A model generated the notes under the pieces. The model saw nothing but the letters and a program-made list of their open reading frames with translations, had not been told where the DNA came from and searched no databases. Below are positions 41,171 to 50,766 of a stretch of DNA of 61,084 nucleotides, in pieces. The stretch's first letter is position 1. Each line of letters starts with the position of its first letter. Source of the stretch: an uncultured Pseudomonadales bacterium (GTDB lineage: Bacteria; Pseudomonadota; Gammaproteobacteria; Pseudomonadales; Pseudohongiellaceae); the NCBI GenBank assembly GCA_905478195.1, contig CAJQHM010000072.1:1-61084 (forward strand), read 5' to 3'. The position numbers and the translations under genes were made by a program.

Positions 41171-41189
41171 AGCCGTATTTCCTACGGCT
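41171..41189 (+). other. Hairpin in the truB-rpsO spacer
   Basis: AGCCGTA (41171-41177) pairs with TACGGCT (41183-41189) around TTTCC; only a weak T-stretch follows. It is 30 bases before the rpsO start and may be part of the rpsO leader, where S15 represses its own translation in E. coli, or a leaky terminator. Confidence 0.45.
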
Positions 41190-41218
41190 TTCATTAATCG
41201 CATATTAGGAGAAAGAAA

Positions 41219-41488
41219 ATGGCTTTATCAGCTGAACAGAAAGACACGATCATCAAAGATTACGCGCAAAGCGAAGGCGATACAGGATCGCCCGAAGTGC
41301 AAGTAGCTTTGTTGACAGCAAATATCAACGAACTGCAGTCTCACTTCAAAGAACACATTCACGATCATCACTCTCGTCGCGGTCTGATCCGCATGGTGAA
41401 CAGCCGCAGAAAATTGCTGGATTACTTGAAGCGCAAGAACCTTGAGCGATACGCGACTTTGATCAAGCGACTTGGCTTACGTCGATAA
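41219..41488 (+). CDS. rpsO: 30S ribosomal protein S15
   Basis: An 89-residue primary 16S rRNA-binding protein. The family signature is complete: '[26 protein letters not shown]', '[26 protein letters not shown]' and the C-terminal '[12 protein letters not shown]'. Length equals that of E. coli S15 (89). A strong ribosome-binding site (TTAGGAGAAAG) precedes the ATG. The adjacent pnp gene shares the transcript, as in E. coli, and a perfect hairpin lies between them. Confidence 0.98.
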   Translation: MALSAEQKDTIIKDYAQSEGDTGSPEVQVALLTANINELQSHFKEHIHDHHSRRGLIRMVNSRRKLLDYLKRKNLERYATLIKRLGLRR

Positions 41489-41508
41489 CAATCAATCGAA
41501 AATCCTTT

Positions 41509-41537
41509 GCGCAGCGCCTGATGAGTTGGCGCTGCGC
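41509..41537 (+). other. Perfect 10-bp hairpin between rpsO and pnp
   Basis: GCGCAGCGCC at 41509-41518 and GGCGCTGCGC at 41528-41537 form a perfect stem with a 9-base loop. No T-run follows, so it is unlikely to be a complete terminator. In E. coli a long stem ahead of pnp is cut by RNase III and lets PNPase control its own message; this hairpin sits in the equivalent place. Confidence 0.7.
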
Positions 41538-41562
41538 CTATATAAATAATTAGGAAAATATT

Positions 41563-43674
41563 ATGTTTAATCCAGTAAGTAAGACGTTTCAATACGGTAA
41601 TCAGACGGTTACTTTGGAAACGGGTAAAGTGGCCAGACAGGCAACAGGTTCTGTAGTTGTAACTATGGGGAATACTCAGGTGCTAGCTACCGTTGTGGGT
41701 CGCAAGCAAGCGAATCCTGGCGCAGCTTTCTTTCCTTTAACAGTTAACTATCAAGAAAAAACCTATGCGGTAGGCAAAATTCCCGGTGGCTTCTTCAAGC
41801 GAGAAGGTCGTCCTACGGAAAACGAAACACTGACATCGCGTTTGATCGATAGACCGATTCGTCCATTGTTCCCCAAGGGCTTCATGAATGAAGTGCAGGT
41901 AATTTGTACGGTAATTTCTGCTGATAAAGATGAGCAGGCAGATATAGCGGGTTTGATTGGCGCGTCCGCAGCCTTGTCTATTTCTGGCATTCCTTTCGCT
42001 GAGCCAATAGGCGCGGCGCGTGTTGGTTACGATGCCGAAACTGGTTATATGTTGAATCCAACGAATACGCAGCTCGGTACTTCATTATTAGACATGGTAG
42101 TTGCTGGCACAAAGTCAGCTGTACTAATGGTTGAATCTGAGGCGAAAGAATTGAGTGAAGATCAAATGCTTGGTGGTGTTCTGTATGCTCACCAAGAGAT
42201 GCAGGTCGTAATCGATACGATCGCAGAGTTGAAGGCTGAAGTTGGTAAGTCATCATGGGATTGGCAGCCTGAGCCGGTCAATGAAGAGTTAACAGCGGCG
42301 GTTGCTACTCTGGTTGGAGCTGGCGTTACCGAGGCTTATCAAGTTTCAGACAAGATGGCTAGACAGGACGCTTTGGGAGTCTTGAAGGCGCAGGCTGTTG
42401 AGCAATTAGCCAGCGAAGAGTCAGGTGTTGGTAGCGATGACGTAAAAGATGTTTTTGCGAAACTGGAGAAAAGCACTGTACGTAACCGAGTACTAGACGG
42501 TAATCCGCGTATCGATGGTCGAGACACAACTACTGTTCGCGCTATCGAAGTAGAAACCGGCGTTCTGCCTAAGGCTCACGGCTCTGCTTTATTCACACGT
42601 GGCGAAACGCAGGCCTTGGTTGTAACTACACTAGGAGCATTACGTGATTCACAGCTAATAGAAGACCTTCAGGGATCTAGAAAAGACCCTTTCATGTTGC
42701 ATTATAACTTCCCTCCCTATTCAGTTGGTGAAACTGGTTTCATGAGTGGCCCCAAGCGTCGTGAGATTGGCCACGGTCGTCTCGCGCGCCGCGGTGTTGC
42801 AGCTGTTATGCCGGCGGAAGAAGAGTTTCCATATGCCATCCGTGTGGTTTCAGAGATTACTGAATCGAACGGTTCAAGCTCTATGGCGAGTGTCTGCGGA
42901 AGCAGCTTGGCGATGATGGATGCAGGTGTTCCTATTTCCGCTCCAGTTGCTGGTATCGCAATGGGTCTTATCAAGGAAGGCGATCGCTTCGCTGTTCTAA
43001 CAGATATCCTTGGTGACGAAGATCACCTTGGCGATATGGACTTCAAGGTTGCCGGAACGGAAGCTGGGGTAACTGCTCTGCAAATGGATATCAAGATCCA
43101 GGGCATTACCGAAGAAATTATGGAGCAGGCTCTAGAGCAGGCTCATACGGCTAGAAATCATATCTTGGGCGAGATGAATAAGGTTATCGCAACTGCTAGA
43201 GAGTCTGTCTCCGACAACGCTCCGGCGATGGCGATGATCAAGATCGACCCAGACAAGATTCGCGACGTAATCGGTAAGGGCGGTGCAGTTATTCGAGGTA
43301 TTACTGAGGCTACAGGCGCATCGGTTGACATTGACGATGACGGCAATGTTCGCATCTATGGCGAAGACGCTGTCTCTCGCGATGCCGCACTCGACATGGT
43401 TAACGAAATTACGGCTGAAGCTGAAGTAGGCAGAATCTACAACGGTAAGGTCGCAAGAATCGTAGACTTCGGTGCGTTCGTTACAATCTTGCCAGGTAAA
43501 GATGGCTTGGTTCATATCTCACAAATCTCGCAAGAGCGCGTCGAGAATGTAAACGAATTTTTGGAGGAGGGTCAGGACGTGCTAGTTAAGGTTCTGGATA
43601 CCGATGCCAGAGGCCGTATCAAGTTGAGTATCAAGGAAATCAGCGAAGAGGAAAGAGCTGCTCACGTAGCTTAA
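41563..43674 (+). CDS. pnp: Polynucleotide phosphorylase
   Basis: A 703-residue 3'-5' exoribonuclease that uses phosphate, part of the RNA degradosome. Two RNase PH-like domains are joined by a helical linker. The first includes '[31 protein letters not shown]'-type sequence near residues 75-110, and the catalytic second domain shows '[15 protein letters not shown]' and '[19 protein letters not shown]'. A KH domain ('[20 protein letters not shown]') and an S1 domain ('[22 protein letters not shown]') end the protein. Length is normal. It is the last gene of the operon, followed by a strong terminator. Confidence 0.98.
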   Translation: MFNPVSKTFQYGNQTVTLETGKVARQATGSVVVTMGNTQVLATVVGRKQANPGAAFFPLTVNYQEKTYAVGKIPGGFFKREGRPTENETLTSRLIDRPIRPLFPKGFMNEVQVICTVISADKDEQADIAGLIGASAALSISGIPFAEPIGAARVGYDAETGYMLNPTNTQLGTSLLDMVVAGTKSAVLMVESEAKELSEDQMLGGVLYAHQEMQVVIDTIAELKAEVGKSSWDWQPEPVNEELTAAVATLVGAGVTEAYQVSDKMARQDALGVLKAQAVEQLASEESGVGSDDVKDVFAKLEKSTVRNRVLDGNPRIDGRDTTTVRAIEVETGVLPKAHGSALFTRGETQALVVTTLGALRDSQLIEDLQGSRKDPFMLHYNFPPYSVGETGFMSGPKRREIGHGRLARRGVAAVMPAEEEFPYAIRVVSEITESNGSSSMASVCGSSLAMMDAGVPISAPVAGIAMGLIKEGDRFAVLTDILGDEDHLGDMDFKVAGTEAGVTALQMDIKIQGITEEIMEQALEQAHTARNHILGEMNKVIATARESVSDNAPAMAMIKIDPDKIRDVIGKGGAVIRGITEATGASVDIDDDGNVRIYGEDAVSRDAALDMVNEITAEAEVGRIYNGKVARIVDFGAFVTILPGKDGLVHISQISQERVENVNEFLEEGQDVLVKVLDTDARGRIKLSIKEISEEERAAHVA

Positions 43675-43697
43675 TTCTCTCGATGACTTAAGAAAAG

Positions 43698-43720
43698 CCC
43701 GGGCATTGCTCGGGTTTTTT
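43698..43720 (+). terminator. Rho-independent terminator of pnp
   Basis: CCCGGGC (43698-43704), loop ATT, GCTCGGG (43708-43714; one G-T pair), then six T. It lies 24 bases after the pnp stop and closes the translation/RNA operon. Confidence 0.9.
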
Positions 43721-43910
43721 CGTTTGGGGTTGCAGAACATTCTGTTCGCAGTGGGCACATGATCTATGTTCGTTCTGTCGGGGTTTTGGTTGGGCCGCCA
43801 TTCAGCGAATTCTACTGCGGTGTAGGGCTATAAGGAATCGCCGGCAAGTTATGTACAGCTGAAGTTTACTGTAAAGTTCTCATGTGCCTAACCTCCAGGA
43901 ATCGCAATCG

Positions 43911-43958
43911 AGTTCGCGACTAGCTCAGCGTCGCCCATAAGAGTTCGAGCCTCGGAGT
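43911..43958 (+). pseudogene. Possible tRNA remnant (D-arm and T-loop words)
   Basis: Contains ACTAGCTCAGCG, like a tRNA D arm, and 17 bases later GAGTTCGAGCCTC, like a T arm, with no anticodon arm between. Too degenerate to assign an amino acid. Confidence 0.25.
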
Positions 43959-44086
43959 GGTCAGAGAGTTTCTGTGAGTTTAAGACGGGCTTGGATCCAG
44001 ATGGTAAGACGCTGCAGGCTTTAAGACTTCAAGAACGCGCCAGGGGCCAGGGATTGCCTCTCGATGCGGTGCTATTATGTAACCCA

Positions 44087-44123
44087 GTCGGTGTGGCCGA
44101 GTAGCGATCTTCGAATCCCTTGC
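44087..44123 (+). pseudogene. Possible Leu/Ser-type tRNA remnant
   Basis: GTCGGTGTGGCCGAGT resembles the 5' half of a class II tRNA, and CTTCGAATCCCTTGC, nine bases on, resembles a T arm. The anticodon and variable arms are missing. It cannot fold as a tRNA. Confidence 0.3.
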
Positions 44124-44537
44124 TGAATCTATCCGTATTTTTCCTTTGGATTCGCAGTCCCACGGCTAGAATATGAGGAAGTTTTTGCCAGTAAATAAAG
44201 GCGCCAAGGCTACTGACTTCGCGTTAACATGAGGATGTGCTGAGACGAATGCCTAGAACTGGGATTTGAGTTCAAATGTCGCTAATATGTAGCTAAAATC
44301 AGCCAAAAGTGCTTAAAAAGCGATTATTTGGCATTAGCGGTTAGGCTCTCTATCTGCAAAGCACAATATGTAACAGAATTGGTCAAGATTAGCGCAGAAT
44401 TCACAAGACAGCCTTGGCATTTTTTGTTTCAATCCCATAGCTGATGGACAGTTTTCCAGGACTGTTCCAGAATAATCGAGACTTGCCCGCCGCATCAGGT
44501 AGGGTGGGCAAAAATTTACTAATCGGAGGGTCCGCTG

Positions 44538-46004
44538 GTGTTAACTACAACCAATCGCTCGTTAACTAGTATATTCGCTAAACTATCTCAGGCCTGCGCT
44601 GCCGTTTGCATCATGGCATTGCCAACAATGGCCAATGCGCAATCGGATCAGGTCACATTCCACAAAGACATCGAGCCCATCTTGCAGCGCAGCTGCCAGA
44701 ACTGTCACCGCGCCGGTGGTGTGGCGCCTATGTCGCTGGTTACTTACGACGAGGTGGCTCCTTTCGCGGGATTGATCGAATACAAGACTGGGCTGCGCGA
44801 TAGAGCTGGAGCAATGCCTCCTTGGTACATGGAAAAAGACATCGGTATACAGGATTACAAATTTGATCCATCGCTCACCGAAGAAGAGCTAGCAGCCATC
44901 TCCACTTGGGCGCGCAGTGGAACGCCGCAGGGTGATCCCGCAAATGCTCCCGAACCTCTGGAATTTAGCGATGATCTGAAATGGACTGCGGGTCAGCCGG
45001 ACCTGATCATCAACACAAACGATGTAACTAAATTAGCCGGCACTCCTGATTGGTGGGGCGAAATCGATAGAGTGCCAATTGGTCTTGATCAGGATCGCTA
45101 CGTGAAGTCGGTTGAGATTGTCGAGGTGAATGACGTAAATAATTCTGCAGGGACAGGCCGAGATACGGTTGGCGGCCGCTTTATCTTCCATCACATGATC
45201 TGGTCAACGGCAGAGCTTGATGAAAATGGCGAGCGCGTAGAAGGTAGCTCCACAAGCTGGCCGGTTCACGAGGTAGGCAGAAACGCGGATATCTTCGATG
45301 AGGATGGCGGGCGTTTGCTGCGAGCCGGTTCTTATGTTGTTTCTGACTCTGTGCACATGCACTCGAATGGAAAAGACACTACTGGTCATCTGGAAATTGG
45401 ATTTCGTTTTCACCCGGTTGGCTATGAGCCGAAGTATGAGAGGGTTAGCCTCGGTCTGGGTAACGGTGTAGATATCAGCATTGCAGGTAATGAGAAGGAT
45501 CAGGAATTACATGCTTATACAGTGCTGCAAGACCACACTAAGATTATTTCATTCGAGCCGCACCTGCACGCTCCCGGTGAGCGTATGTGCCTGGAGGCTA
45601 TTTGGGGCTACACAGTGGAGACTCTCTCCTGTGTAGGCTACGACCACAACTGGGTACGTGGCTATGCCTATGACAACGATGCACAGCCTCTTTTGCCTAA
45701 GGGTACGATCATGCACATCGTGGGTTATATGAATAACACAGAAACGAATCCAAATGTGCCTGACCCCAGAAACTGGCAGGGTTCTGGCAACCGATCTGTG
45801 ACTAATATGTTCATCGATCTAGGGATGCGCGTGAAAATGAATGATGAGCAATTCTTCGAGGAGATGGAGAATCGCCGTCAGACACTAAATCTTGGGCCTA
45901 ACGATCACGTGATCGGTTGCCCGCTATGTTTGGCGCCGTTGGTTGCGCCGGTTACGGACTCAGATGAGTTGAATAATGAAGTTGCATTGCAGGAGACAAA
46001 TTAG
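44538..46004 (+). CDS. Exported c-type cytochrome / copper type II monooxygenase-like protein
   Basis: A 488-residue exported protein. The signal peptide covers about 1-34 (cut after MANA). A cytochrome c-like domain follows, with haem motif CQNCH at 53-57 and a likely Met ligand in GAMPPW near 93. The rest resembles the copper type II ascorbate-dependent monooxygenase fold: His pair FHHM near 219, SVHMHSNG near 271-278 with TTGH, and PHLHAPGERM near 341-350 (His-x-His and Met). These are candidate copper ligands. The C-terminus has a CPLC pair. The start is GTG 44538 with GGAGGG seven bases upstream. The substrate is unknown. The gene following two bases after the stop is surely cotranscribed. 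Confidence 0.72.
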   Translation: MLTTTNRSLTSIFAKLSQACAAVCIMALPTMANAQSDQVTFHKDIEPILQRSCQNCHRAGGVAPMSLVTYDEVAPFAGLIEYKTGLRDRAGAMPPWYMEKDIGIQDYKFDPSLTEEELAAISTWARSGTPQGDPANAPEPLEFSDDLKWTAGQPDLIINTNDVTKLAGTPDWWGEIDRVPIGLDQDRYVKSVEIVEVNDVNNSAGTGRDTVGGRFIFHHMIWSTAELDENGERVEGSSTSWPVHEVGRNADIFDEDGGRLLRAGSYVVSDSVHMHSNGKDTTGHLEIGFRFHPVGYEPKYERVSLGLGNGVDISIAGNEKDQELHAYTVLQDHTKIISFEPHLHAPGERMCLEAIWGYTVETLSCVGYDHNWVRGYAYDNDAQPLLPKGTIMHIVGYMNNTETNPNVPDPRNWQGSGNRSVTNMFIDLGMRVKMNDEQFFEEMENRRQTLNLGPNDHVIGCPLCLAPLVAPVTDSDELNNEVALQETN

Positions 46005-46006
46005 AT

Positions 46007-46996
46007 ATGCAAAGTTTACAAATAAAAGGCGCGAGTAAGTCTATTAGACTGTTCGTGGTCGCGCTTGGTGCTGTTTTTCTATCACCGCTGGTATTAGCAG
46101 ATACATACCGCAGCGGTCAGCACATAGAGCCGGCTTTCGAGGGTTGGCGACCAAACGAAGATGGTAGTTTCAACCTGATGTTTGGTTACATGAACGAGAA
46201 CTGGGAAGAAGAGCCCGATGTGCCCGTTGGTGAGAACAATATGTTTTCTCCTGGCGAAGCCGACCGTGGTCAGCCTACGCACTTTCTACCGCGGCGAAAT
46301 CGCTTTACCTTCGAGGTACAGGTACCTTCCGATTGGGGAGACCGCGAGCTTGTGTGGACGCTGAATGTAAATGGCGTCGAGCGCAAGGCCTATGGAACTT
46401 TAAAGGCGGACTATCTCGTGGATAACATGGTGATTGCCTCTGAGACTGGTTCTCTGGGCGCAGGTACCAGTAGCCCGGAATCCAGAGCTAACGTTCCCCC
46501 AATTGTTACCGTGCAAGGCGATGATATTCGCACCGTGAGAGCGGGTGAGTCTCTGACCCTGCGTACTCATGTCGCGGACGATGGTCTGCCTACGCCCAGT
46601 AATCCAGTTGAGGAAGCTAGACGCTTTGCTGAATTTGCGGGCGGACCTCTTGCTGCGGCATTGGTGACTGAAGAAAACGTGCGACAGCGCCTGTTGATGA
46701 CGCCTCCAATCAAGGTGACGGTCGACAAGACTAACGGTCTCTTCCTTTCCTGGAATGTCTACCGAGGTGCGGGTAAGGTAACCTACAACCCGCAGATGCC
46801 TAAGCCATGGGAAGACACTCGTGCGGGCTCGAACTCTCCATGGGGCTCGCTCTGGGAGCCGACTCCACCCCCTGCAGATGGTATGTATGAGGTAGACATC
46901 ACCTTCGAAGAGCCTGGCACCTATGTGCTATGGGGCCGAGCAGACGACGGTGGTCTCTATCATGATGCCTATATTACGGTGAATGTGACTGAATAG
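46007..46996 (+). CDS. Exported protein of unknown function, partner of the copper-oxygenase-like gene
   Basis: A 329-residue secreted protein with a signal peptide of about 31 residues (core LFVVALGAVFLSPLVLA, cut before DTYR). It is rich in Trp, Pro, Gly and Asp. Segments such as 'AFEGWRPNEDGSFNLMFGYMN' near residue 42 and the C-terminal 'FEEPGTYVLWGRADDGGLYHD' suggest beta-sandwich (Ig-like or cadherin-like) domains. No cysteines, haem motif or clear metal motif are visible. The start lies two bases after the previous stop and its ribosome-binding site (AGGAGA) is inside that gene, so expression is coupled. I do not recognise a named family. A role as a periplasmic or surface partner of the oxygenase is inferred only from coupling. 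Confidence 0.7.
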   Translation: MQSLQIKGASKSIRLFVVALGAVFLSPLVLADTYRSGQHIEPAFEGWRPNEDGSFNLMFGYMNENWEEEPDVPVGENNMFSPGEADRGQPTHFLPRRNRFTFEVQVPSDWGDRELVWTLNVNGVERKAYGTLKADYLVDNMVIASETGSLGAGTSSPESRANVPPIVTVQGDDIRTVRAGESLTLRTHVADDGLPTPSNPVEEARRFAEFAGGPLAAALVTEENVRQRLLMTPPIKVTVDKTNGLFLSWNVYRGAGKVTYNPQMPKPWEDTRAGSNSPWGSLWEPTPPPADGMYEVDITFEEPGTYVLWGRADDGGLYHDAYITVNVTE

Positions 46997-47030
46997 GATC
47001 GGCCTGGTAGTTTAAGCAATACTAGTTGAA

Positions 47031-47054
47031 AAGGGCGGTTTACCGCCCTTTTTT
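47031..47054 (+). terminator. Rho-independent terminator of the exported two-gene operon
   Basis: AAGGGCGG (47031-47038), loop TTTA, CCGCCCTT (47043-47050), then T to 47054. It lies 35 bases after the stop of the second gene. Confidence 0.93.
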
Positions 47055-47196
47055 GTGTTTGAGATTTATATCATGGACTTAATAGTTTAGATTATAGCGC
47101 GTGTTACCTTGGGGTCCGTTCTTTAATTTGTTTCTTTGCAGTATGTACTCTGCGTTCACTTCGTGCAGTCAGTTGGCGACATTGAAGATTTATTAG

Positions 47197-47403
47197 AAGC
47201 TTGCCCTGGTAAGTATCCTGGGCATCCCGTTGGCAGGTTTTGGTGCTGCGTTATTAGCGATATTGATGCTGCACAGTGAATTGAATAAATCGGCGAATTA
47301 TCAGCAGTTCAGAGACATCATGGCGAGCATTGTTATCCCTACTATCTGTTCGGTAGGTATCTACTTCGCATTGCTCTCCCTAGCCCTCGGTATACTTGAT
47401 TAA
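47197..47403 (+). CDS. Possible small membrane protein or gene remnant
   Basis: In the 377-base stretch before icmF one frame is open from 47197 to TAA 47401-47403. It codes for two hydrophobic segments: 'LAGFGAALLAILML' and 'SIVIPTICSVGIYFALLSLALGIL', separated by a polar 'HSELNKSANYQQFRDIM'. This looks like real membrane-protein sequence. However, there is no ATG near the start (TTG 47230 is the best candidate, giving 57 residues) and no ribosome-binding site. It may be the tail of a membrane gene whose beginning is lost. The rest of the gap holds nothing recognisable. Confidence 0.35.
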   Translation, partial: KLALVSILGIPLAGFGAALLAILMLHSELNKSANYQQFRDIMASIVIPTICSVGIYFALLSLALGILD

Positions 47404-47431
47404 GTCGTTATAGCGCATTATTAAGCCGCGG

Positions 47432-50400
47432 CTACATGTTTCGGCGGTACTGTCCTCCTACCTCGAAGAATGTGTCAGTAATTTGGCCCAGGCTGCAGAA
47501 GCGAACCGCGTTCATCAACTCTTCAAAGACATTCTCATTATTGATGGCGGCAGCGCGCAGTCGCTCCAATGCCTGGGCGGAATCATCGGCGTTTCTGGCT
47601 TTAAATTCCGCCAAACGGTTTATCTGACTTCTTTTTTCTTCATCGGTAGAGCGCGCTAACTCGATCTTCGGCTGAGATTCCGGTTCTGGATTGAGGAAGG
47701 TGTTAACACCGATTAGTGGCAGGCTGCCGTCATGTTTTCGATGCTCATAGAGCATCGACTCGTCTTGAATTTTGCCGCGTTGATATCCGGTTTCCATCGC
47801 GCCCAGCACGCCGCCGCGTTCGGAAATACGTTCGAATTCCTGTAGTACCGCTTCCTCAACCAGATCGGTCAGTTCCTCGATGATAAAAGAACCCTGGTTG
47901 GAGTTCTCATTGACCGCCAGGCCCCACTCCTTATTGATGATCAGCTGTATCGCCATGGCTCGCCGCACCGATTCCTCGGTAGGTGTGGTTACGGCCTCAT
48001 CGTAGGCGTTGGTGTGTAGGCTATTGCAATTGTCATAGACCGCGATCAATGCCTGCAGCGTAGTGCGAATGTCGTTGAAGGACATCTCCTGAGCATGCAG
48101 AGACCTGCCTGAGGTTTGAATGTGATATTTCAACTTCTGACTTTGTTCGCTCGCATTATATTTAAAGCGCATTGCGGTAGACCAGATTCGGCGTGCGACT
48201 CTTCCCAGCACCGTGTATTCGGGATCCATTCCGTTGGAGAAGAAGAACGAAAGATTGTGGGCGAAATCGTCAACCTTCATGCCGCGGGCAATATACGCTT
48301 CGACGAAAGTAAAACCGTTAGATAGGGTGAACGCCAGCTGCGAAATCGGATTCGCGCCCGCCTCGGCGATGTGGTAACCCGAGATCGATACCGAATAGAA
48401 GTTTCGAATCTTATTCGCGCTGAAGTATTCCTGAATATCGCCCATTAGCTTGAGGCTAAATTCGGTGGAGAAGATGCAGGTATTCTGCCCCTGGTCTTCC
48501 TTAAGAATATCTGCCTGAACGGTGCCACGAACATTCTCTAGGGCCAGCGCCTTTATTGTTCGGTACTGATCGTCGTTGGGTGCAGTGCCGTTCTCGCTTC
48601 GAAATTGATCGAGCTGTTGATCTATGGCGGCATTCATATACATGGCCAGTATTGTCGGCGCCGGGCCATTGATAGTCATAGATACCGATGTGGTAGGGCT
48701 GGCTAGGTCGAAGCCCTTATAGAGCTCTTTCATGTCGTCGAGGGTGGCAATCGACACGCCAGAATTTCCAACTTTGCCATAGATGTCAGGCTGCATGGCC
48801 GGGTCGAAGCCATAGAGGGTTACAGAATCGAAGGCGGTAGAAAGCCTCTTCGCCGCCGAATGTTCAGAGAGTTGTTTGAAACGACGATTGGTGCGGAACG
48901 CATCGCCTTCTCCGGCAAACATACGTGTCGGATCTTCAGACTCACGCTTGAATCTGAATACGCCAGCGGTAAAGGGGAAACGCCCTGGTACGTTCTCAAG
49001 TAATAGCCACTGCAATAGTTGGCCATGGTCTTGATAGTTGGGCAGTGCCACGCGGCTTATCTTCGTGCCCGAGAGTGAGGTGCGAAACAGTGCGGTATGA
49101 AGCTCGCTATCGCGCACCTTAACGACATACTCGTCTTTGGCGTAGTCTGATTTCAGTTGTGGCCAAGCATCTAGCAGGCGCTTCGCCTTTTCATCCATCG
49201 CATTGTCTTTGGCTGTGATCAGTTCGTCCAATACGGAGCTATCCTTAGAGTTCAAATCCAGCATGGACTTGCTGGCGATGAGTTGTTGTCGCTCACGCGC
49301 CAGCTGTGACTGAGTTTGCACCCGTTCATGATAGTCGCGCACTATCTCCGCGATCTCTGCAAGATAGCGCTGTTGTTGCGCAGGAATTATTAGACTCGTC
49401 TGCGTCGATTTCTTCCCCTTAATTGCTGCGATGGCTTGTTCATAATCTGGCAACCCATGTGAACGCAGTAGCGGTACTAGGGCCTGATACAGGGCAGTTA
49501 TGCCGTCATCATTAAACTTCGATGCGATTGTTCCAAAGACTGGCATTTCATCTGGCATCTGCGTAAAGGCTTCGCGATTGCGTTGCACCTGCTTGCAAAC
49601 ATCTCTTAGTGCATCTTCACTACCCTTGCGGTCGAACTTATTGATCGCAAATACGTCCGCATAATCCAACATATCGATCTTTTCCAGTTGGCTGGCAGCG
49701 CCAAATTCGGGAGTCATTACATACAGTGACGTGTCTACGAAGGGCACTATGCCGGCATCACCCTGGCCGATTCCGGGGGTCTCGATAATGATCAGGTCGA
49801 AGCCGGAGACTTTTATTGCGGCGACAATTTCGCTTAGCCTCTCGGGTATCTCGACGGAAGAATCTCTGGTGGCGACGGAGCGCATGAATATATTTGGATG
49901 GCCGATGGCATTCATTCGAATCCTGTCACCAAGCAAGGCGCCACCTGTCTTTTTTCTAGTTGGGTCGATAGCTAGCACAGCAATCTTGAGGGAGTCGCTG
50001 CTGTCCTGTCGAAAACGCCGTATGATCTCATCCGTCGATGAAGACTTGCCGGCACCTCCGGTTCCCGTGATTCCAAGAATGGGTGTATTCAATCGAGTCG
50101 ATGCTTGCTGTTTCAGGGTTTGGAGTTCTTGATCGGCATATTCTTCATTCTCGATGCCGGTGATAACGCGGGTCAGGACTAGCCTGTCACCCTCGTCCAG
50201 CTGTGTTAGATCGGGAGCGGCGGGGCGGCTCTTGCCGCCGCTACAGCGATTCAGCATGTCGTCGATCATGCCCTGCAATCCAATAGCCTGCCCATCGTTA
50301 GGGGAGTAGATACGGGATACACCATAGTTGTGTAATTCTTCAATCTCGGCGGGAATGATAACGCCGCCGCCACCACCAAATATTTTTATATGATCGGCAC

Positions 50401-50740
50401 CCATTTCGCGGAGTCGGTCTACGAGGTATTTAAAATACTCGATATGTCCGCCCTGATAGGAGCTGATAGCAATTGCATCGACGTCTTCTTGAATCGCAGC
50501 CTCGACGATGTCCTGAACCGAGCGATTGTGAGCGAGGTGAATAACTTCAGCGCCACTAGATTGCAGAATGCGGCGCATGATATTGATTGCCGCATCATGG
50601 CCATCGAATAGGCTGGCGGCGGTAACGAAACGAAGCCACTGTCGCTTCGATGGCGGCGCAGATGAAGTCTTCGCTGTTTCATTAAGAGATGCTGCTGACA
50701 ATGCTAGGCCCCTGATCTTACGCTCCGTCTTGAGGAGCAT
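47432..50740 (-). CDS. icmF: IcmF, fused isobutyryl-CoA mutase with G-protein chaperone
   Basis: A 1102-residue adenosylcobalamin enzyme that rearranges isobutyryl-CoA and n-butyryl-CoA (or a similar branched acyl-CoA). The order is diagnostic of IcmF. An N-terminal B12-binding domain carries DGHDAA at 46-51, with His48 as the lower cobalt ligand, and 'IFGGGGGVI'. A MeaB-like GTPase follows (Walker [10 protein letters not shown] near 224, '[11 protein letters not shown]'). A linker leads to the mutase barrel ('[20 protein letters not shown]', '[15 protein letters not shown]', '[20 protein letters not shown]'). Length matches IcmF (about 1080-1100). It stands alone with no acyl-CoA dehydrogenase or B12 gene beside it. 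The exact substrate cannot be read with confidence. Confidence 0.93.
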   Translation of the reverse strand: MLLKTERKIRGLALSAASLNETAKTSSAPPSKRQWLRFVTAASLFDGHDAAINIMRRILQSSGAEVIHLAHNRSVQDIVEAAIQEDVDAIAISSYQGGHIEYFKYLVDRLREMGADHIKIFGGGGGVIIPAEIEELHNYGVSRIYSPNDGQAIGLQGMIDDMLNRCSGGKSRPAAPDLTQLDEGDRLVLTRVITGIENEEYADQELQTLKQQASTRLNTPILGITGTGGAGKSSSTDEIIRRFRQDSSDSLKIAVLAIDPTRKKTGGALLGDRIRMNAIGHPNIFMRSVATRDSSVEIPERLSEIVAAIKVSGFDLIIIETPGIGQGDAGIVPFVDTSLYVMTPEFGAASQLEKIDMLDYADVFAINKFDRKGSEDALRDVCKQVQRNREAFTQMPDEMPVFGTIASKFNDDGITALYQALVPLLRSHGLPDYEQAIAAIKGKKSTQTSLIIPAQQQRYLAEIAEIVRDYHERVQTQSQLARERQQLIASKSMLDLNSKDSSVLDELITAKDNAMDEKAKRLLDAWPQLKSDYAKDEYVVKVRDSELHTALFRTSLSGTKISRVALPNYQDHGQLLQWLLLENVPGRFPFTAGVFRFKRESEDPTRMFAGEGDAFRTNRRFKQLSEHSAAKRLSTAFDSVTLYGFDPAMQPDIYGKVGNSGVSIATLDDMKELYKGFDLASPTTSVSMTINGPAPTILAMYMNAAIDQQLDQFRSENGTAPNDDQYRTIKALALENVRGTVQADILKEDQGQNTCIFSTEFSLKLMGDIQEYFSANKIRNFYSVSISGYHIAEAGANPISQLAFTLSNGFTFVEAYIARGMKVDDFAHNLSFFFSNGMDPEYTVLGRVARRIWSTAMRFKYNASEQSQKLKYHIQTSGRSLHAQEMSFNDIRTTLQALIAVYDNCNSLHTNAYDEAVTTPTEESVRRAMAIQLIINKEWGLAVNENSNQGSFIIEELTDLVEEAVLQEFERISERGGVLGAMETGYQRGKIQDESMLYEHRKHDGSLPLIGVNTFLNPEPESQPKIELARSTDEEKRSQINRLAEFKARNADDSAQALERLRAAAINNENVFEELMNAVRFCSLGQITDTFFEVGGQYRRNM

Positions 50741-50766
50741 TAGTCTAGCGCACTATGGGAGTCAGT

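Larger units (their letters stand above)
43721..44537. other. Gene-free region at the core/accessory boundary
   Basis: 817 bases without a credible gene. Two tRNA-like fragments are listed separately. The right part (about 44280-44530) is more AT-rich and probably holds the promoter of the cytochrome/copper-oxygenase operon. A GGAGGG ribosome-binding site lies seven bases before its GTG. Confidence 0.55.
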
